This document shows positions 14,535-23,956 of a stretch of DNA of 49,087 nucleotides, piece by piece. Position numbers and translations under genes: made by a program. Under the pieces are notes generated by a model that saw nothing but the letters and a program-made list of their open reading frames with translations, did not search any database and was not told where the DNA came from. The stretch is from assembly GCA_903889965.1 (NCBI GenBank), contig CAISZM010000086.1, forward strand, positions 1 to 49,087. Reading direction: 5' to 3'. This DNA is from an uncultured Elusimicrobia bacterium. GTDB lineage: Bacteria; Elusimicrobiota; Elusimicrobia; Elusimicrobiales; UBA9959. Position 1 is the stretch's first letter, and every line of letters begins with the position of its first letter.

Positions 14535-14990
14535 TTATTTTTTCCCGCGGCGCAATTTCCTTTTTTCCCCTTTTTTTATGATCCGCCACTGCCGAAGGAC
14601 CTGGGCCGGGGTGGAAAGCCTCCCGCTTGAGGCGAAAATATGCGGGTGGCGCCTGACCATCTTGGCATTTATTCCCTTGATCACGTCGCCGAGCGAAAAG
14701 CGGCCGGCCTGCCGCGCCAGCGCGCTGTGCAGTACCACCTGCAGCAGCACATCCCCGAGTTCTTCCCTGAGATTATCCCAGTCTTTCCTGCGGACGGCGC
14801 GGCACACTTCGCCCGCCTCTTCCCTGAGATGCTTAAGCAGGGTGGCATGTGTTTGCCTGCGGTCCCACGGACAGCCCCCGGGAGCCAGCAGCGTATTTAT
14901 TATCTTTTCAAGGGAACTAAGGCTTGAGCTGCGCGCAAGCCGTCTTGAAGCGGGAGTGAACTTTTGCCGCATTAAGGCTTTTTCTTTCAT
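14535..14990 (-). CDS. MazG-like nucleoside triphosphate pyrophosphohydrolase (single domain)
   Basis: 151 residues. LLAPGGCPWDRRQTHATLLK, then LREEAGEVCRAV and REELGDVLLQVVLHSALA, are the MazG signature; the two acidic clusters bind Mg2+ and hydrolyse NTPs to NMP and pyrophosphate. It carries only one MazG domain, whereas E. coli MazG has two and 263 residues. N-terminal 20 residues and the basic tail (KKGEKRKLRRGKK) lie outside the domain. An inner ATG at residue 7 is an alternative start. It is divergent from thyX across a short AT-rich gap. Likely a house-cleaning enzyme; the preferred nucleotide is unknown. Confidence 0.85.
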   Translation of the reverse strand: MKEKALMRQKFTPASRRLARSSSLSSLEKIINTLLAPGGCPWDRRQTHATLLKHLREEAGEVCRAVRRKDWDNLREELGDVLLQVVLHSALARQAGRFSLGDVIKGINAKMVRRHPHIFASSGRLSTPAQVLRQWRIIKKGEKRKLRRGKK

Positions 14991-15063
14991 TAGAACTTGT
15001 AAAAGTATATAATTTTATATAGGTTTTTCAAAAATACCGCGGGACGACTGCCCCGGAGGGCGC
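14991..15063. promoter_or_regulatory. AT-rich divergent promoter region between mazG-like and thyX
   Basis: The gap contains TATAAT at 15008-15013 and further TATATA sequence in both directions. No convincing -35 was found. thyX has a GGAGGG ribosome site at 15055-15060. Confidence 0.35.
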
Positions 15064-15762
15064 ATGGCTGAAACTGAATTAAAACCCGTAAATGGCGTTT
15101 ATAAGGTGCCGGACAAGGGCTTTGTGAAGCTTGTCGAATTCATGGGCGGAGACCGGCGCGCCCTCGACTCGGCCAGGGTTTCGTTCGGGTCTTCCTCAAA
15201 GGGGGAAGCGCAGGACAGGAAGCTCATAGAATACCTGCTTGAGAACGGCCACCTGAGCCCTTTCGAACACTCCGTATTCCAGTTCCACGTAAAATGCCCC
15301 ATATTCGTAGCGCGCCAATGGATGCGCCACCGCATAGCTTCCTACAACGAAATTTCGGCGCGTTACACCGAAGTACCCGACGAATTTTACATGCCGGACT
15401 CCTTCAGGGCCCAGGACCGGATCAACCGCCAGGGTTCGACGCGCTCCGGCGCGCTGGAGCAGGAAAAAATGCTGGGGATCTATGAAAGGTCCATAAAGGC
15501 CTCGTACACCGCCTACCGGGAGCTCCTTGAGGCGGGCGCGGCGAGGGAGATGGCGCGCCTCGTCCTGCCTGTGGCGCAATATACTCAGTTCTACTGGAGC
15601 GTCAACGCCCGCAGCCTGCTGAATTTCATAGCCCTGCGCACGGATGAACACGCCCAGTACGAGATGCGCCGCTACGCCGACGCCATACTTGAGATATTCC
15701 GCGAAAAAATGCCCTGGACATGGGAAGCTTATGCCAAAATCCATAAAATCAAAAGTTCTTAA
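15064..15762 (+). CDS. thyX: Flavin-dependent thymidylate synthase
   Basis: 232 residues. It makes dTMP from dUMP with methylene-tetrahydrofolate, FAD and NADPH. The ThyX signature RHRxxSxNxxSxR is present as RHRIASYNEISAR (about residues 92-104). HLSPFEHSVFQFHVKCPIF before it and RLVLPVAQYTQFYWSVNARS after it are also typical. The start follows a good GGAGGG site. The last 32 bases overlap the next gene, so translation may be coupled. Presence of ThyX suggests the organism may lack ThyA, which cannot be confirmed here. Confidence 0.97.
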   Translation: MAETELKPVNGVYKVPDKGFVKLVEFMGGDRRALDSARVSFGSSSKGEAQDRKLIEYLLENGHLSPFEHSVFQFHVKCPIFVARQWMRHRIASYNEISARYTEVPDEFYMPDSFRAQDRINRQGSTRSGALEQEKMLGIYERSIKASYTAYRELLEAGAAREMARLVLPVAQYTQFYWSVNARSLLNFIALRTDEHAQYEMRRYADAILEIFREKMPWTWEAYAKIHKIKSS

Positions 15763-16672
15763 TTTCTCCGCCGTCCTGCTGCTGGCCTCCGCGGCTCTGG
15801 CCGGCGGAAAAACAGGCGAAAAAGCCCCCGCGGGCCCGGCCGAGCGGCCCGCCGCAAAGGTGCCGTATGCCGTCGAACGGCCCGTGGCGGGACTTACGCA
15901 GCGCAAGATAAAGACCGGGGACATAGAGGTGTACGCCGGGGTGACCGGTATCCCCACCGCCCAGGATACCTACGACGTTCTCGCCAACTCCGACGGCAGG
16001 ATAGAGGAGGTTCAGGCGGAGATCTTCAGTTTCGTGACACCGAAGACGGTGCTGGCCACTATGGTTTCCAGCGAAATGGCGGCGCTGCTGGACGCCAGCA
16101 CGGAGGACTCCCGCAAACAGACCGAGAGCCGCTGGCAGGACCTTTACAAGCTTTTCGACATAAAGCCGGAAGCGGAAGGCGTGATAACGAATATATACGT
16201 GGAGCCGAAAACCACTGTCAGCAAGGGGGACAGGCTTTTCACGGTGGCAAAAAAGGTCGTAATAATAGGCAAAAACACCGAGCCGCTCTACTCCGACCCG
16301 GCGCCGGGGATGACGGCGGAAATGGAACATGTCCGGAACCCGGACGAAAAATTCGAAACGCGCCTGATCAGCTTCGTAAAATATAAGAACGACCCGCGCT
16401 TCAGCCGCCTGTGGCTCGAGGTTACCGATCTTAAAGACGGGATAAAGATAGGAGAACAGTTCAACGGCACACTTTTCGTCGGAAAAAGCTCCAACACCAT
16501 GCTGGTGCCGCGCGGGGACTTGGTAGAGGCCGGCGGCCGCAGGTTTCTGATAGTCGAAGTGGAAACGGGCCTGGAAACGGGCAGGGAAGTGGAGATACTC
16601 CGCCACACCTCGCGCTATCTGGAGCCGGAATACCCCGGAGAAAAAAATGGAAAAGACCAAAAAGTCCGCTAG
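15731..16672 (+). CDS. Periplasmic adaptor (HlyD/RND membrane-fusion-like) protein without a partner transporter
   Basis: 313 residues from the ATG at 15731, which gives a signal peptide (KVLNFSAVLLLASAALAGG); longer starts would sit deep in thyX. Two half-motifs of a lipoyl-like barrel are visible: NSDGRIEEVQAEIFSFV and, after a short helical part, EGVITNIYVEPKTTVSKGD. The C-terminal region (NTMLVPRGDLVEAGGRRFLI, then GREVEIL) matches the membrane-proximal domain of RND adaptors. It is short for an adaptor and has no long hairpin. No inner-membrane pump or TolC-like gene follows; instead the next gene overlaps by 26 bases and encodes a chlorite-dismutase-family protein. Efflux or metal handling is inference. 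Confidence 0.7.
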   Translation: MPKSIKSKVLNFSAVLLLASAALAGGKTGEKAPAGPAERPAAKVPYAVERPVAGLTQRKIKTGDIEVYAGVTGIPTAQDTYDVLANSDGRIEEVQAEIFSFVTPKTVLATMVSSEMAALLDASTEDSRKQTESRWQDLYKLFDIKPEAEGVITNIYVEPKTTVSKGDRLFTVAKKVVIIGKNTEPLYSDPAPGMTAEMEHVRNPDEKFETRLISFVKYKNDPRFSRLWLEVTDLKDGIKIGEQFNGTLFVGKSSNTMLVPRGDLVEAGGRRFLIVEVETGLETGREVEILRHTSRYLEPEYPGEKNGKDQKVR

Positions 16673-17345
16673 CATCTATTCCAGCTTCATGTTCGTTAAA
16701 CTGCAGCCGGAATTCCGCAGGCTGATATCGAACGAGAAGCTGGCCGCCAAGCAGGAGTTCGAGAACATGGTTGGTTCGTGCCAGGAGAAGCTCTTCCTGC
16801 GCACATACATGGTGTCCGGCCTGCGCGCGGATTCCGACATACTTTTCTGGCGCATGTCCGACGACCTGGCCTACCTGCAGGATACCTGCTCCAGGACTTT
16901 CTCCTCTGGCGCCGGACGCTACCTCACCCCCGTGCACTCGTTTTTGGGCGTGCACCACGGACCGGAAAGCACCGCGCTTAAAAAAGACCTGGATTTCGGC
17001 TTCCTGCCCAAAGACACCTTCGGGCGCCACCGCTATATGCTCCTCCACCCCGTGGTAAAGGCCCATACCTGGTACGAGCTCTCCGAGGTGGAAAGGGAGA
17101 ACCTGATGGCCGAGCGCGCCATCGTAGTGAACCGCTTCAGGGAAATTCAGGAGAACTTCTTCCTTTCGTTCGGGCTTGACGAGCAGGAAATAATAGTGGC
17201 GAGGGAGGCCAAATCGCTGGAGGACCTGATCTCCGCCACCCAGGAATTGCGGCAACAGCGCATAAAGAATTATACCGCGGTGGATAAGCCGGTATTTTTG
17301 TGCCTGGGCAGGGATCTCAGGGAGATACTGGACGCGATCTGTTAA
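16647..17345 (+). CDS. Chlorite-dismutase/HemQ-family protein
   Basis: 232 residues. The family (PF06778) covers heme-dependent chlorite dismutases, coproheme decarboxylases and proteins of unknown role. Supporting features: TYMVSGLRADSDILFWRMS in the first half, LTPVHSFLGVHHG, and the block RHRYMLLHPVVKAHTWYEL followed by SEVERENLMAERAIV, which parallels the substrate-facing helix of HemQ. VDKPVFLCLGRDLREIL forms the C-terminal strand and helix. Histidines around residues 128-140 could ligate heme, but which one is not certain. It starts inside the adaptor gene's 3' end. No heme biosynthesis gene is nearby, so a decarboxylase role is not supported by context. Confidence 0.75.
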   Translation: MEKTKKSASIYSSFMFVKLQPEFRRLISNEKLAAKQEFENMVGSCQEKLFLRTYMVSGLRADSDILFWRMSDDLAYLQDTCSRTFSSGAGRYLTPVHSFLGVHHGPESTALKKDLDFGFLPKDTFGRHRYMLLHPVVKAHTWYELSEVERENLMAERAIVVNRFREIQENFFLSFGLDEQEIIVAREAKSLEDLISATQELRQQRIKNYTAVDKPVFLCLGRDLREILDAIC

Positions 17346-17425
17346 AGCCGGGCCCCGGCGTCGCCAGGGAACGCCCCGGGGTTAGGGCACGCCGGATAAG
17401 ACACTGAGCATTTTAAGGAGAACCG

Positions 17426-18634
17426 ATGAAAACCATAGGGATCATAATGGCCGGTGGCAAAGGAGAGCGGCTTTACCCGCTCACCAAGGAGCGGACAAAA
17501 CCGGCGGTGCCGTTCGGCGGAAAGTACCGCATCATAGACTTCGTGCTCTCGAACTTCATCAACTCCGGGATCTACTCCAACTACGTGCTCGTGCAGTACA
17601 TGTCGCAGTCGCTCATAGAGTACCTGCGCTCCACCTGGAACCTGGGCGGCCTCACCAAGGAACACTTCATCACCGTGGTCCCGCCCCAGATGCGGCTCGG
17701 CGAAATGTGGTACCGCGGCACGGCCGACGCCGTAAAGCAGAACCTCAACCTGATAAACGACAATAAGCCGGACCTTGTGGCCATCTTCGGGGCCGACCAC
17801 ATCTACCGCATGGATATACGGCAGATGATAGACTTTCACCTGGCCAACAAATCCGACGTAACCGTCTCCGCGCTCTCCGTGCCGTTCAAGCAGGCCTCCC
17901 GCTTCGGCACCATAGTGGTCGACGCCAAGGGCCGCGTCAGCGGTTTCGAGGAAAAACCGAAGAACCCCAAGCATATCCCCGGCAACCCCAACGCCGTGCT
18001 GGCCTCGATGGGCAACTATATATTCAGCTACGACGCCCTGGTCAAGATCCTCCACGAGGAATCGGGAGAGACCGCGGCGCTGGACTTCGGCAAGACCATA
18101 CTCCCGAACATCCACAAGCGCTACCGGGTGTTCGCCTATAATTTCGATACACAGGTGCTGCCCGGCATCAAACCGTACGAAGAGAAGAACTACTGGCGCG
18201 ACGTGGGGACTCTTGAATCCTTCTGGCAGACCCACATGGACCTGATGGGCGCCAAGCCCAAGCTGGACCTGAACAACAATCTCTGGCCCATACAGGACGC
18301 CAGGAAGACCACCGCCCCGACCAAGATCATAGAATCCAACCTGCAGGACTGCATGGTTTGCGACGGCTGCGTGATAAACCAGTCCTCACTGAAGCGCTGC
18401 ATACTCGCCAACGACGTAAAGATCCACGAAAAGTGCCAGCTCGAGGACTGCATAATAATGGATTCCTGCGAGATAAAAGCCGGCTCCAAGCTGAAGAAGG
18501 TCATAATAGACCGCTTCAACACGCTGGAAGCCAAGACCGTCATCGGCTACAACCAGGACCAGGACGCCCAGCACTATTATATAGACCCCGACGGCATAAT
18601 CGTGATACCGCGCGGCATATCCAAGTGGCAGTAA
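17426..18634 (+). CDS. glgC: Glucose-1-phosphate adenylyltransferase (ADP-glucose pyrophosphorylase)
   Basis: 402 residues. It makes ADP-glucose from glucose-1-phosphate and ATP for glycogen synthesis. The N-terminal nucleotide-binding motif is IMAGGKGERLYPLTKERTKP, then GGKYRIIDFVLSNFINSGI. FGADHIYRMDIRQM carries the catalytic aspartate region, GFEEKPKNP is the glucose-phosphate loop, and the C-terminal part (CVINQSSLKRCILANDVKIH) is a left-handed beta-helix. The start follows AAGGAG. It is separated from the Cld-like gene by 80 bases. No other glycogen gene is in the window. Confidence 0.97.
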   Translation: MKTIGIIMAGGKGERLYPLTKERTKPAVPFGGKYRIIDFVLSNFINSGIYSNYVLVQYMSQSLIEYLRSTWNLGGLTKEHFITVVPPQMRLGEMWYRGTADAVKQNLNLINDNKPDLVAIFGADHIYRMDIRQMIDFHLANKSDVTVSALSVPFKQASRFGTIVVDAKGRVSGFEEKPKNPKHIPGNPNAVLASMGNYIFSYDALVKILHEESGETAALDFGKTILPNIHKRYRVFAYNFDTQVLPGIKPYEEKNYWRDVGTLESFWQTHMDLMGAKPKLDLNNNLWPIQDARKTTAPTKIIESNLQDCMVCDGCVINQSSLKRCILANDVKIHEKCQLEDCIIMDSCEIKAGSKLKKVIIDRFNTLEAKTVIGYNQDQDAQHYYIDPDGIIVIPRGISKWQ

Positions 18635-18657
18635 CCCCGCGGACCGGAGGAAAAGCT

Positions 18658-19083
18658 TTGCCTATAAATATTTTTTCCAAGGTTAAAACCCCGGACTGTG
18701 TTCCGGCCCTTTTTAAAAAGGCTGCCTCGCTCGGCCTCGGAGCCGCGAACGCCCGGAAGAGCGTTAACCTGATCTTCACGGACGGACCCGGGATAAGGAG
18801 CCTGAACCGCCGCTTCCTGGGGAAGGACAAGGTAACCGACGTTATAGCCTTCAACTTTCCCCCCTCCCCGGCGCCCGGCGCTACGTGGGGCGAGATCTAT
18901 ATATGCGTACCCGCCGCCGCCCGTCAGGCCCGGGGCATGGGGCATTCCCTCGTGACGGAACTGCTGGTGCTGACGATGCACGGCGCGCTGCACCTCTCCG
19001 GCATGGATGACGACATCGCGGCCAGGCGCCGCCGTATGAACGTAAAGACCGCCGCCCTGCTGAAAAGGCTTTCCGCGAGATGA
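18658..19083 (+). CDS. ybeY: YbeY-like endoribonuclease / rRNA maturation factor
   Basis: 141 residues from a TTG start at 18658, chosen because GGAGG lies seven bases upstream and the product then begins PINIFSKVK; longer frames would overlap glgC. Family features are NRRFLGKDKVTDVIAFNF and the metal motif MHGALHLSGMDDD. The usual motif is HGxLHLxGYDH with three zinc-binding histidines; here the third position is aspartate, an unusual but possible ligand. YbeY acts in 16S rRNA 3'-end maturation and ribosome quality control. It is followed by an ATGA overlap with the next gene. Confidence 0.88.
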   Translation: MPINIFSKVKTPDCVPALFKKAASLGLGAANARKSVNLIFTDGPGIRSLNRRFLGKDKVTDVIAFNFPPSPAPGATWGEIYICVPAAARQARGMGHSLVTELLVLTMHGALHLSGMDDDIAARRRRMNVKTAALLKRLSAR

Positions 19084-19757
19084 GCGCAAATATGAAAAAC
19101 TTCCGGTGCCTGCTGCTGTCCGCCTCCCTGCTGCCCCTCTGCTGCCCGGTCCACGCCCTGCAAGCCGCGGACCAGCCGGCTGACGCCGAACAGGTCAGCG
19201 AGGATATGATAAGCAATGTGGATGTACTGATAGGCCAGATAACCGCGAAGCTGGAATCAGACAAGCCGGTGACACAGGCGGACCTGGACTCGGTATTCAA
19301 CGACTCGTTCTTTTCACGCTCCGACGACCCCATACGGGACATAGAACTGGTGCAGGAACGGGTTAAAGCAAAACTTACCGACAGGCAGAAACAGTTCGAC
19401 GCTTCCTATGGCGCCTGGATCTCAAGCAGGATATACGCTTCCGACCTGAACCCGGAAGTACTCTCGGACCCGGACCACGTCACCGTCAGCCTTAAGATAC
19501 CTCAGGCCGTGGAAGATACCATCAGGATAAACGTGGACCGGGGCCGCGTCAAATTGAATTATGAGCAGAAAGAGGCCGGGCACGCGGAAAAATACGGCGT
19601 AAGCGCGCCACCCGTTACCGTGCGGCGCCAGCGCGTAATGCAGCTGCCCGAGGGCGCGAATCCCGCAAAATACAAGGTGCTAGCCTCCGCGGGGAAGGTA
19701 AGCATAGTTTTCGACCGTTTAAACAAGGGCACGGATAAACCGGAGGCTTCAAAGTGA
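19080..19757 (+). CDS. Exported Hsp20/alpha-crystallin-like protein
   Basis: 225 residues. The N-terminus ([20 protein letters not shown] then HA) is a signal peptide, so the protein is probably periplasmic. Residues about 137-215 resemble an alpha-crystallin domain: [20 protein letters not shown], then [16 protein letters not shown] and [15 protein letters not shown], the usual order of strands around the 'LP' and A-x-x-x-G-x-L-like motifs. The region between is acidic and helical. Small heat-shock proteins are normally cytosolic, so an exported one could be a periplasmic holdase; this is inference. It is translationally coupled on both sides: ATGA with ybeY and GTGA with leuS. Confidence 0.65.
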   Translation: MSANMKNFRCLLLSASLLPLCCPVHALQAADQPADAEQVSEDMISNVDVLIGQITAKLESDKPVTQADLDSVFNDSFFSRSDDPIRDIELVQERVKAKLTDRQKQFDASYGAWISSRIYASDLNPEVLSDPDHVTVSLKIPQAVEDTIRINVDRGRVKLNYEQKEAGHAEKYGVSAPPVTVRRQRVMQLPEGANPAKYKVLASAGKVSIVFDRLNKGTDKPEASK

Positions 19758-22276
19758 ACACTGAAACAAAGGCCCGTACTTTCGGAGAGATAGACTCGCG
19801 CCAGCAGGCCAGGTGGAAGGATCAGTCAGTTTTCAAGACCGCCGCCCTCCCGGGAAAGCCGAAGTTCTACTGCCTTGACATGTTCCCCTATCCCTCCGGG
19901 GACGGCCTCCACGTGGGTCATCCGGAAGGTTACACGGCCTCGGACATACTTTGCCGCTACAAGCGCATGAAGGGCTTCGAGGTCCTGCACCCTATGGGCT
20001 GGGACGCCTTCGGCCTGCCCGCGGAGAACTACGCCATCAGCACCGGGGTGCACCCGCGGCTCACCACGGAAAAGAACTGCGCCAACTTCAGGCGGCAGAT
20101 AGATTCCCTTGGCTTCGGCTACGACTGGGACCGCGAGATAAACACCACCGATCCCGCATACTACCGCTGGACCCAGTGGATCTTCCTTCAGCTTTTCCGC
20201 AAGGGACTGGCCTATGAAGCCACCATACCTATAAACTGGTGCCCTAAATGCAAGACGGGGCTGGCGAACGAGGAGGTTTTTCAGGGCCGCTGCGACCGCT
20301 GCGAAACTCCGATCGAGAAAAAAAGCCTGAAGCAGTGGATGCTGCGCATTACCGTTTACGCCGAACGCCTGCTCAAGGACCTGGACGGCATGGAATGGCC
20401 GCATTCCACCCGGCTGATGCAGGAGAACTGGATAGGCCGTTCCGAAGGCGCGGAAGTTGATTTTGAAGTACCCGGGCTGAAAGACAAACTGACGGTATTC
20501 ACCACGCGCCCGGATACGCTTTGCGGCGCCACCTATATGGTCCTGGCCCCCGAACATCCCCTGACCGCCGCCATCACCACACCTGGCCAGAAAGCCGCCG
20601 TGGAGGCGTACGTGGCCGCGGCAGCCAACAAGTCGGACCTTGAGCGCACGGAACTGGCCAAGGATAAAACGGGTGTTTTCACCGGCGCCTTCGCAGTCAA
20701 CCCTGTCAACGGCGAGAAACTTCCGGTTTGGACCGCTGATTACGTGCTTACCACCTACGGCACCGGCGCCATCATGGCCGTGCCCGCGCACGACCAGCGC
20801 GACTGGGAATTCGCTAAAAAGTTCGGCCTTAAGATCGTGGAAGTGGTAAGTGCCCCGGCGGACTGGGCGCGCGAGGAGGCCTACTGCGGGGCAGGCGCGG
20901 CCGTAAATTCCCCCCTGATAAACGGGCTCGGCACCGCCGAAGCCAAGGCGAAGATGACGAAATGGCTGGAGAGCAAGGGCCTGGGCCGGGCTAAAGTCAA
21001 CTTCAAGCTGCGCGACTGGGTTTTCTCCCGGCAGCGCTACTGGGGAGAACCCATCCCCATAGTGCACTGCCCGAAGTGCGGAGCCGTTCCCGTGCCGGAA
21101 AAGGATCTGCCGGTGCTGCTTCCGGAGGTGGAGAAATACCAGCCCACCGGCACCGGGGAATCGCCGCTGGCGGCCATAGAAAGCTGGGTCCGGACCTCCT
21201 GTCCCTCCTGCGGGGGACCCGCGAGGCGCGAGACGAACACCATGCCGCAGTGGGCCGGCTCCTGCTGGTATTACCTGCGCTTCATAGACCCGAAGAACAG
21301 CGCCGCCTTCGTGGACAAGCAGCTTGAAAAAGCCTGGATGCCGGTGGATCTTTACATAGGCGGCTCCGAACACGCGGTGCTGCACCTGCTTTACGCCCGC
21401 TTCTGGCACAAAGTGCTGTTCGACCTGGGACTCGTCTCTACCAATGAGCCCTTCAGGAAGCTCGTGCACCAGGGGATGATACTTTCATACGCTTACCGCG
21501 ACGCCAAGGGCGCTTACCGCGGCTATAAGGAGCTGGACATAGCCGACGACGGCTCGGCGACCACGCCGGAAGGCGAAACGATAAAGCCCGTCGTAGAAAA
21601 AATGTCCAAGTCCAAGAAGAACGTCATAAATCCGGACGACATACTTGAGCGCTACGGCGCGGACGCCTTCCGGCTTTATGAGATGTTCATGGGGCCCCTG
21701 GAAGACGCCAAGCCCTGGGATATGCGCAGTATAGAGGGCGTATACCGCTTTCTCAAGCGCGCCTACGCCTGGGGCCTTGAGCGCCACACGGCGTTCACTA
21801 ACGCGCCCCCCTCGGGCCCCGACCTGATACTGCGCCATCAGACCATCGAAAAGGTGGGGGCTGATATAGAGGCGCTGAAATTCAATACCGCCATCTCCTC
21901 CCTGATGATATACCTCAACAGGCTGGCTGAACAAAAAGAAACTTCCCGCGAGGACTTCGAAACTTTTATCACCCTTCTGCACCCGCTTGCGCCGCACATC
22001 ACCGACGAACTTTGGGAGCTCGCCGGGGGCAAGGGGACCCTTCTGCGGCAAGCCTGGCCCAAGTCCGACAAGGCGGTGATAGCCTCGCGCGACATAGAGA
22101 TACCGGTGCAGGTGAACGGCAGGATAAAGGAACGCCTCAGCGTTAAGGAAACCACGCCGCAGGAAGAGATAAAGCGCCTGGCGCTTGAAGCGGCGGCGCC
22201 GCACACGGCCGGCAAGACTATAGTTAAAGTTATCCTTGTGCCTGGCCGGCTGGTAAGCATAGTGGTAAAGGGCTAA
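19754..22276 (+). CDS. leuS: Leucyl-tRNA synthetase
   Basis: 840 residues, full length, with a GTG start overlapping the previous stop. It charges tRNA-Leu with leucine. Class I motifs are visible: the HIGH-type [12 protein letters not shown] near residue 55 and [15 protein letters not shown] near 617. A CP1 editing domain with [20 protein letters not shown] is present, as are cysteine-rich zinc elements ([42 protein letters not shown]) and [13 protein letters not shown]. It is followed by lptE and holA, an arrangement also common in proteobacteria. Confidence 0.98.
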   Translation: MNTETKARTFGEIDSRQQARWKDQSVFKTAALPGKPKFYCLDMFPYPSGDGLHVGHPEGYTASDILCRYKRMKGFEVLHPMGWDAFGLPAENYAISTGVHPRLTTEKNCANFRRQIDSLGFGYDWDREINTTDPAYYRWTQWIFLQLFRKGLAYEATIPINWCPKCKTGLANEEVFQGRCDRCETPIEKKSLKQWMLRITVYAERLLKDLDGMEWPHSTRLMQENWIGRSEGAEVDFEVPGLKDKLTVFTTRPDTLCGATYMVLAPEHPLTAAITTPGQKAAVEAYVAAAANKSDLERTELAKDKTGVFTGAFAVNPVNGEKLPVWTADYVLTTYGTGAIMAVPAHDQRDWEFAKKFGLKIVEVVSAPADWAREEAYCGAGAAVNSPLINGLGTAEAKAKMTKWLESKGLGRAKVNFKLRDWVFSRQRYWGEPIPIVHCPKCGAVPVPEKDLPVLLPEVEKYQPTGTGESPLAAIESWVRTSCPSCGGPARRETNTMPQWAGSCWYYLRFIDPKNSAAFVDKQLEKAWMPVDLYIGGSEHAVLHLLYARFWHKVLFDLGLVSTNEPFRKLVHQGMILSYAYRDAKGAYRGYKELDIADDGSATTPEGETIKPVVEKMSKSKKNVINPDDILERYGADAFRLYEMFMGPLEDAKPWDMRSIEGVYRFLKRAYAWGLERHTAFTNAPPSGPDLILRHQTIEKVGADIEALKFNTAISSLMIYLNRLAEQKETSREDFETFITLLHPLAPHITDELWELAGGKGTLLRQAWPKSDKAVIASRDIEIPVQVNGRIKERLSVKETTPQEEIKRLALEAAAPHTAGKTIVKVILVPGRLVSIVVKG

Positions 22277-22319
22277 AAATCCGGGATGCAGCCTTTATTA
22301 GGATAGTAAAAGGGGAATT

Positions 22320-22907
22320 ATGAAGAAACTCTTGTTATTGGCCGCGGCGCTGGGTTTAGCTGCCTGCTCATCCTCGGATATGGTCTACAGGCCCGCGCAG
22401 CAGAAGATGCCGCAGTACATAAAGCGCATAGCTGTGCGCCCGTTCTCCAACAAGACGCAGCAGTTCGGCCTCGAGGAGAAACTGACGCTTAAAATAATCG
22501 ACGAATTGCTCAGGAACGGGGAATACTCCGTTTCTCCGGAAAGCTCCTCGCAGGGCGTGATCGTCGGCGAGATAAGCCACTACATACTTACGCCCATACA
22601 ATACGACGTTAACCTCGTTCCGACCGTATACAAGCTGAATGTCATAGCCGCGGTACGGCTGCTGGACAAAGAACAGAACCGCTACCTCTGGGAGGAACCC
22701 GCCCTTCAGGCGACAAAGATGTACTCGGCCGCCAACCTCCCCGGAGGGCTCACCGAAGAACAGGCGAGAGAGGCCCTTTGGGAAATCTTAGCCAAGGACG
22801 TGGTGCTGCGCACCGTCTCCGGATTCGGCTCGGTATCGAGCACCTCGCAGAAAAAGATACCCGGGACGCCTGAAGTGCAGGAATCCACCGGCACCACGCG
22901 CGAATAA
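22320..22907 (+). CDS. lptE: LptE-like LPS-assembly lipoprotein
   Basis: 195 residues. The start KKLLLLAAALGLAACSSS is a lipoprotein signal peptide with a lipobox (LAAC), so the mature protein would be anchored by Cys16. IKRIAVRPFSNKTQQFGLEE, then LRNGEYSVSPESSSQGVIVG and IQYDVNLVPTVYKLNVIA, is the LptE layout (PF04390). In diderm bacteria LptE plugs the LptD translocon that inserts lipopolysaccharide in the outer membrane. Its position between leuS and holA supports the call. The TAA stop overlaps the holA ATG by one base. Confidence 0.85.
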   Translation: MKKLLLLAAALGLAACSSSDMVYRPAQQKMPQYIKRIAVRPFSNKTQQFGLEEKLTLKIIDELLRNGEYSVSPESSSQGVIVGEISHYILTPIQYDVNLVPTVYKLNVIAAVRLLDKEQNRYLWEEPALQATKMYSAANLPGGLTEEQAREALWEILAKDVVLRTVSGFGSVSSTSQKKIPGTPEVQESTGTTRE

Positions 22908-23908
22908 TGCAAACCCTCACCCCCAGCGCTCTGGCCGACGAGCTGGCCAGAAAAAAGACGCGCCCGGTGTATTACCTCCGGGGTGAGGAAACCGCGCTTA
23001 AGGAAGCCGCGCTGAAAAAAGCGGAAGCGGTATTCAAGCCGGAGTCGTTCAACTTCTCCGTGCGCGACGCGGAGACCGCCGACATCGCGCAGGCCCTGGA
23101 CGAGGCGCAGACCGCGCCCATGCTGGCCCCGGTGCGCTTCGTGGTCCTCAAGCGCGCGGAGAAACTCAAGAAAGAAGCCATGAAGGCCCTGCTGGCCTAT
23201 ATGGAGAACCCCTGCCCCAGCGCCTGCATGTTCGTACTCGCCGACTGGCCGCGCGATAAGCAGGACCCGATACCGGACGCCCTGAACGAAGATTCCGCCA
23301 TGGTGGACTTCGCGCCCATGTCCGCGGCCCAGGCCGTGGAGCGCCTCAACTCGCTGCTGCTGTCGAAGGGCGTGAAAACCGACGGTGAGGCGCTGGAGAT
23401 GATGATAGAGCTTCTGGGGACGGACTCGACAACCCTGGACGGAGAAGCGGAAAAGATAAGCCTTTACATGCACGGGCTGGGCCGCGTGTTTTCACCCGAG
23501 GATGCGCTGGCCCTGGCGGGTTTCTCGCGCACACAGAACCCTTTCGAATTAGCCAACGCGGTTTGCTCCAGACGCCCCGCCCGGGCCGCGGCCGCGGCGG
23601 ACAAGATGCTGGCTGGCGGGGCGGAACCCCTGGCGCTCCTCTCGCAGGTTTCCAGGTCGGTCGAAAAGCTCCTCAAGGTAAAGCGTCTGGCCGCCTCCGG
23701 CGGGGCGCCATCCTCCTGCTACCAGGCCGGCATACCCCCTGGACAATATAATTTCGCGCTGCGCGACGCCAACGCTTACAGCGAAGAAAAGCTTCTGCGC
23801 GGCCTGCGGCGCTGCCTTGAGGCGGAGCTGCTGCTCAAGTCCACTTCAAAAAGGGACCCGGGACTTATAGTCCGTCAGCTTATTTACGAGATCACCGGCC
23901 CTAAATAG
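22907..23908 (+). CDS. holA: DNA polymerase III delta subunit
   Basis: 333 residues. The delta subunit opens the sliding clamp within the clamp loader. The N-terminus has RPVYYLRGEETALKEAALKK, then ESFNFSVRDAE and a long AAA-like region with RFVVLKRAEKLKKEAMKALL; the C-terminal part (TSKRDPGLIVRQLIYEI) is the collar-domain end typical of HolA. No Walker A motif is seen, as expected for delta. It overlaps lptE by one base. Confidence 0.9.
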   Translation: MQTLTPSALADELARKKTRPVYYLRGEETALKEAALKKAEAVFKPESFNFSVRDAETADIAQALDEAQTAPMLAPVRFVVLKRAEKLKKEAMKALLAYMENPCPSACMFVLADWPRDKQDPIPDALNEDSAMVDFAPMSAAQAVERLNSLLLSKGVKTDGEALEMMIELLGTDSTTLDGEAEKISLYMHGLGRVFSPEDALALAGFSRTQNPFELANAVCSRRPARAAAAADKMLAGGAEPLALLSQVSRSVEKLLKVKRLAASGGAPSSCYQAGIPPGQYNFALRDANAYSEEKLLRGLRRCLEAELLLKSTSKRDPGLIVRQLIYEITGPK

Positions 23909-23934
23909 CAAAACCCCGGCCAAGGGCGCCGGGG
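23909..23934 (-). terminator. Terminator downstream of rpsT
   Basis: CCCCGGC (23914-23920) and GCCGGGG (23928-23934) form a stem with a 7-base loop; read on the minus strand it is followed by TTTTG. It may also limit holA transcription in the other direction. Confidence 0.65.
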
Positions 23935-23956
23935 CGGATCTTTAAAAAAAGATGGT

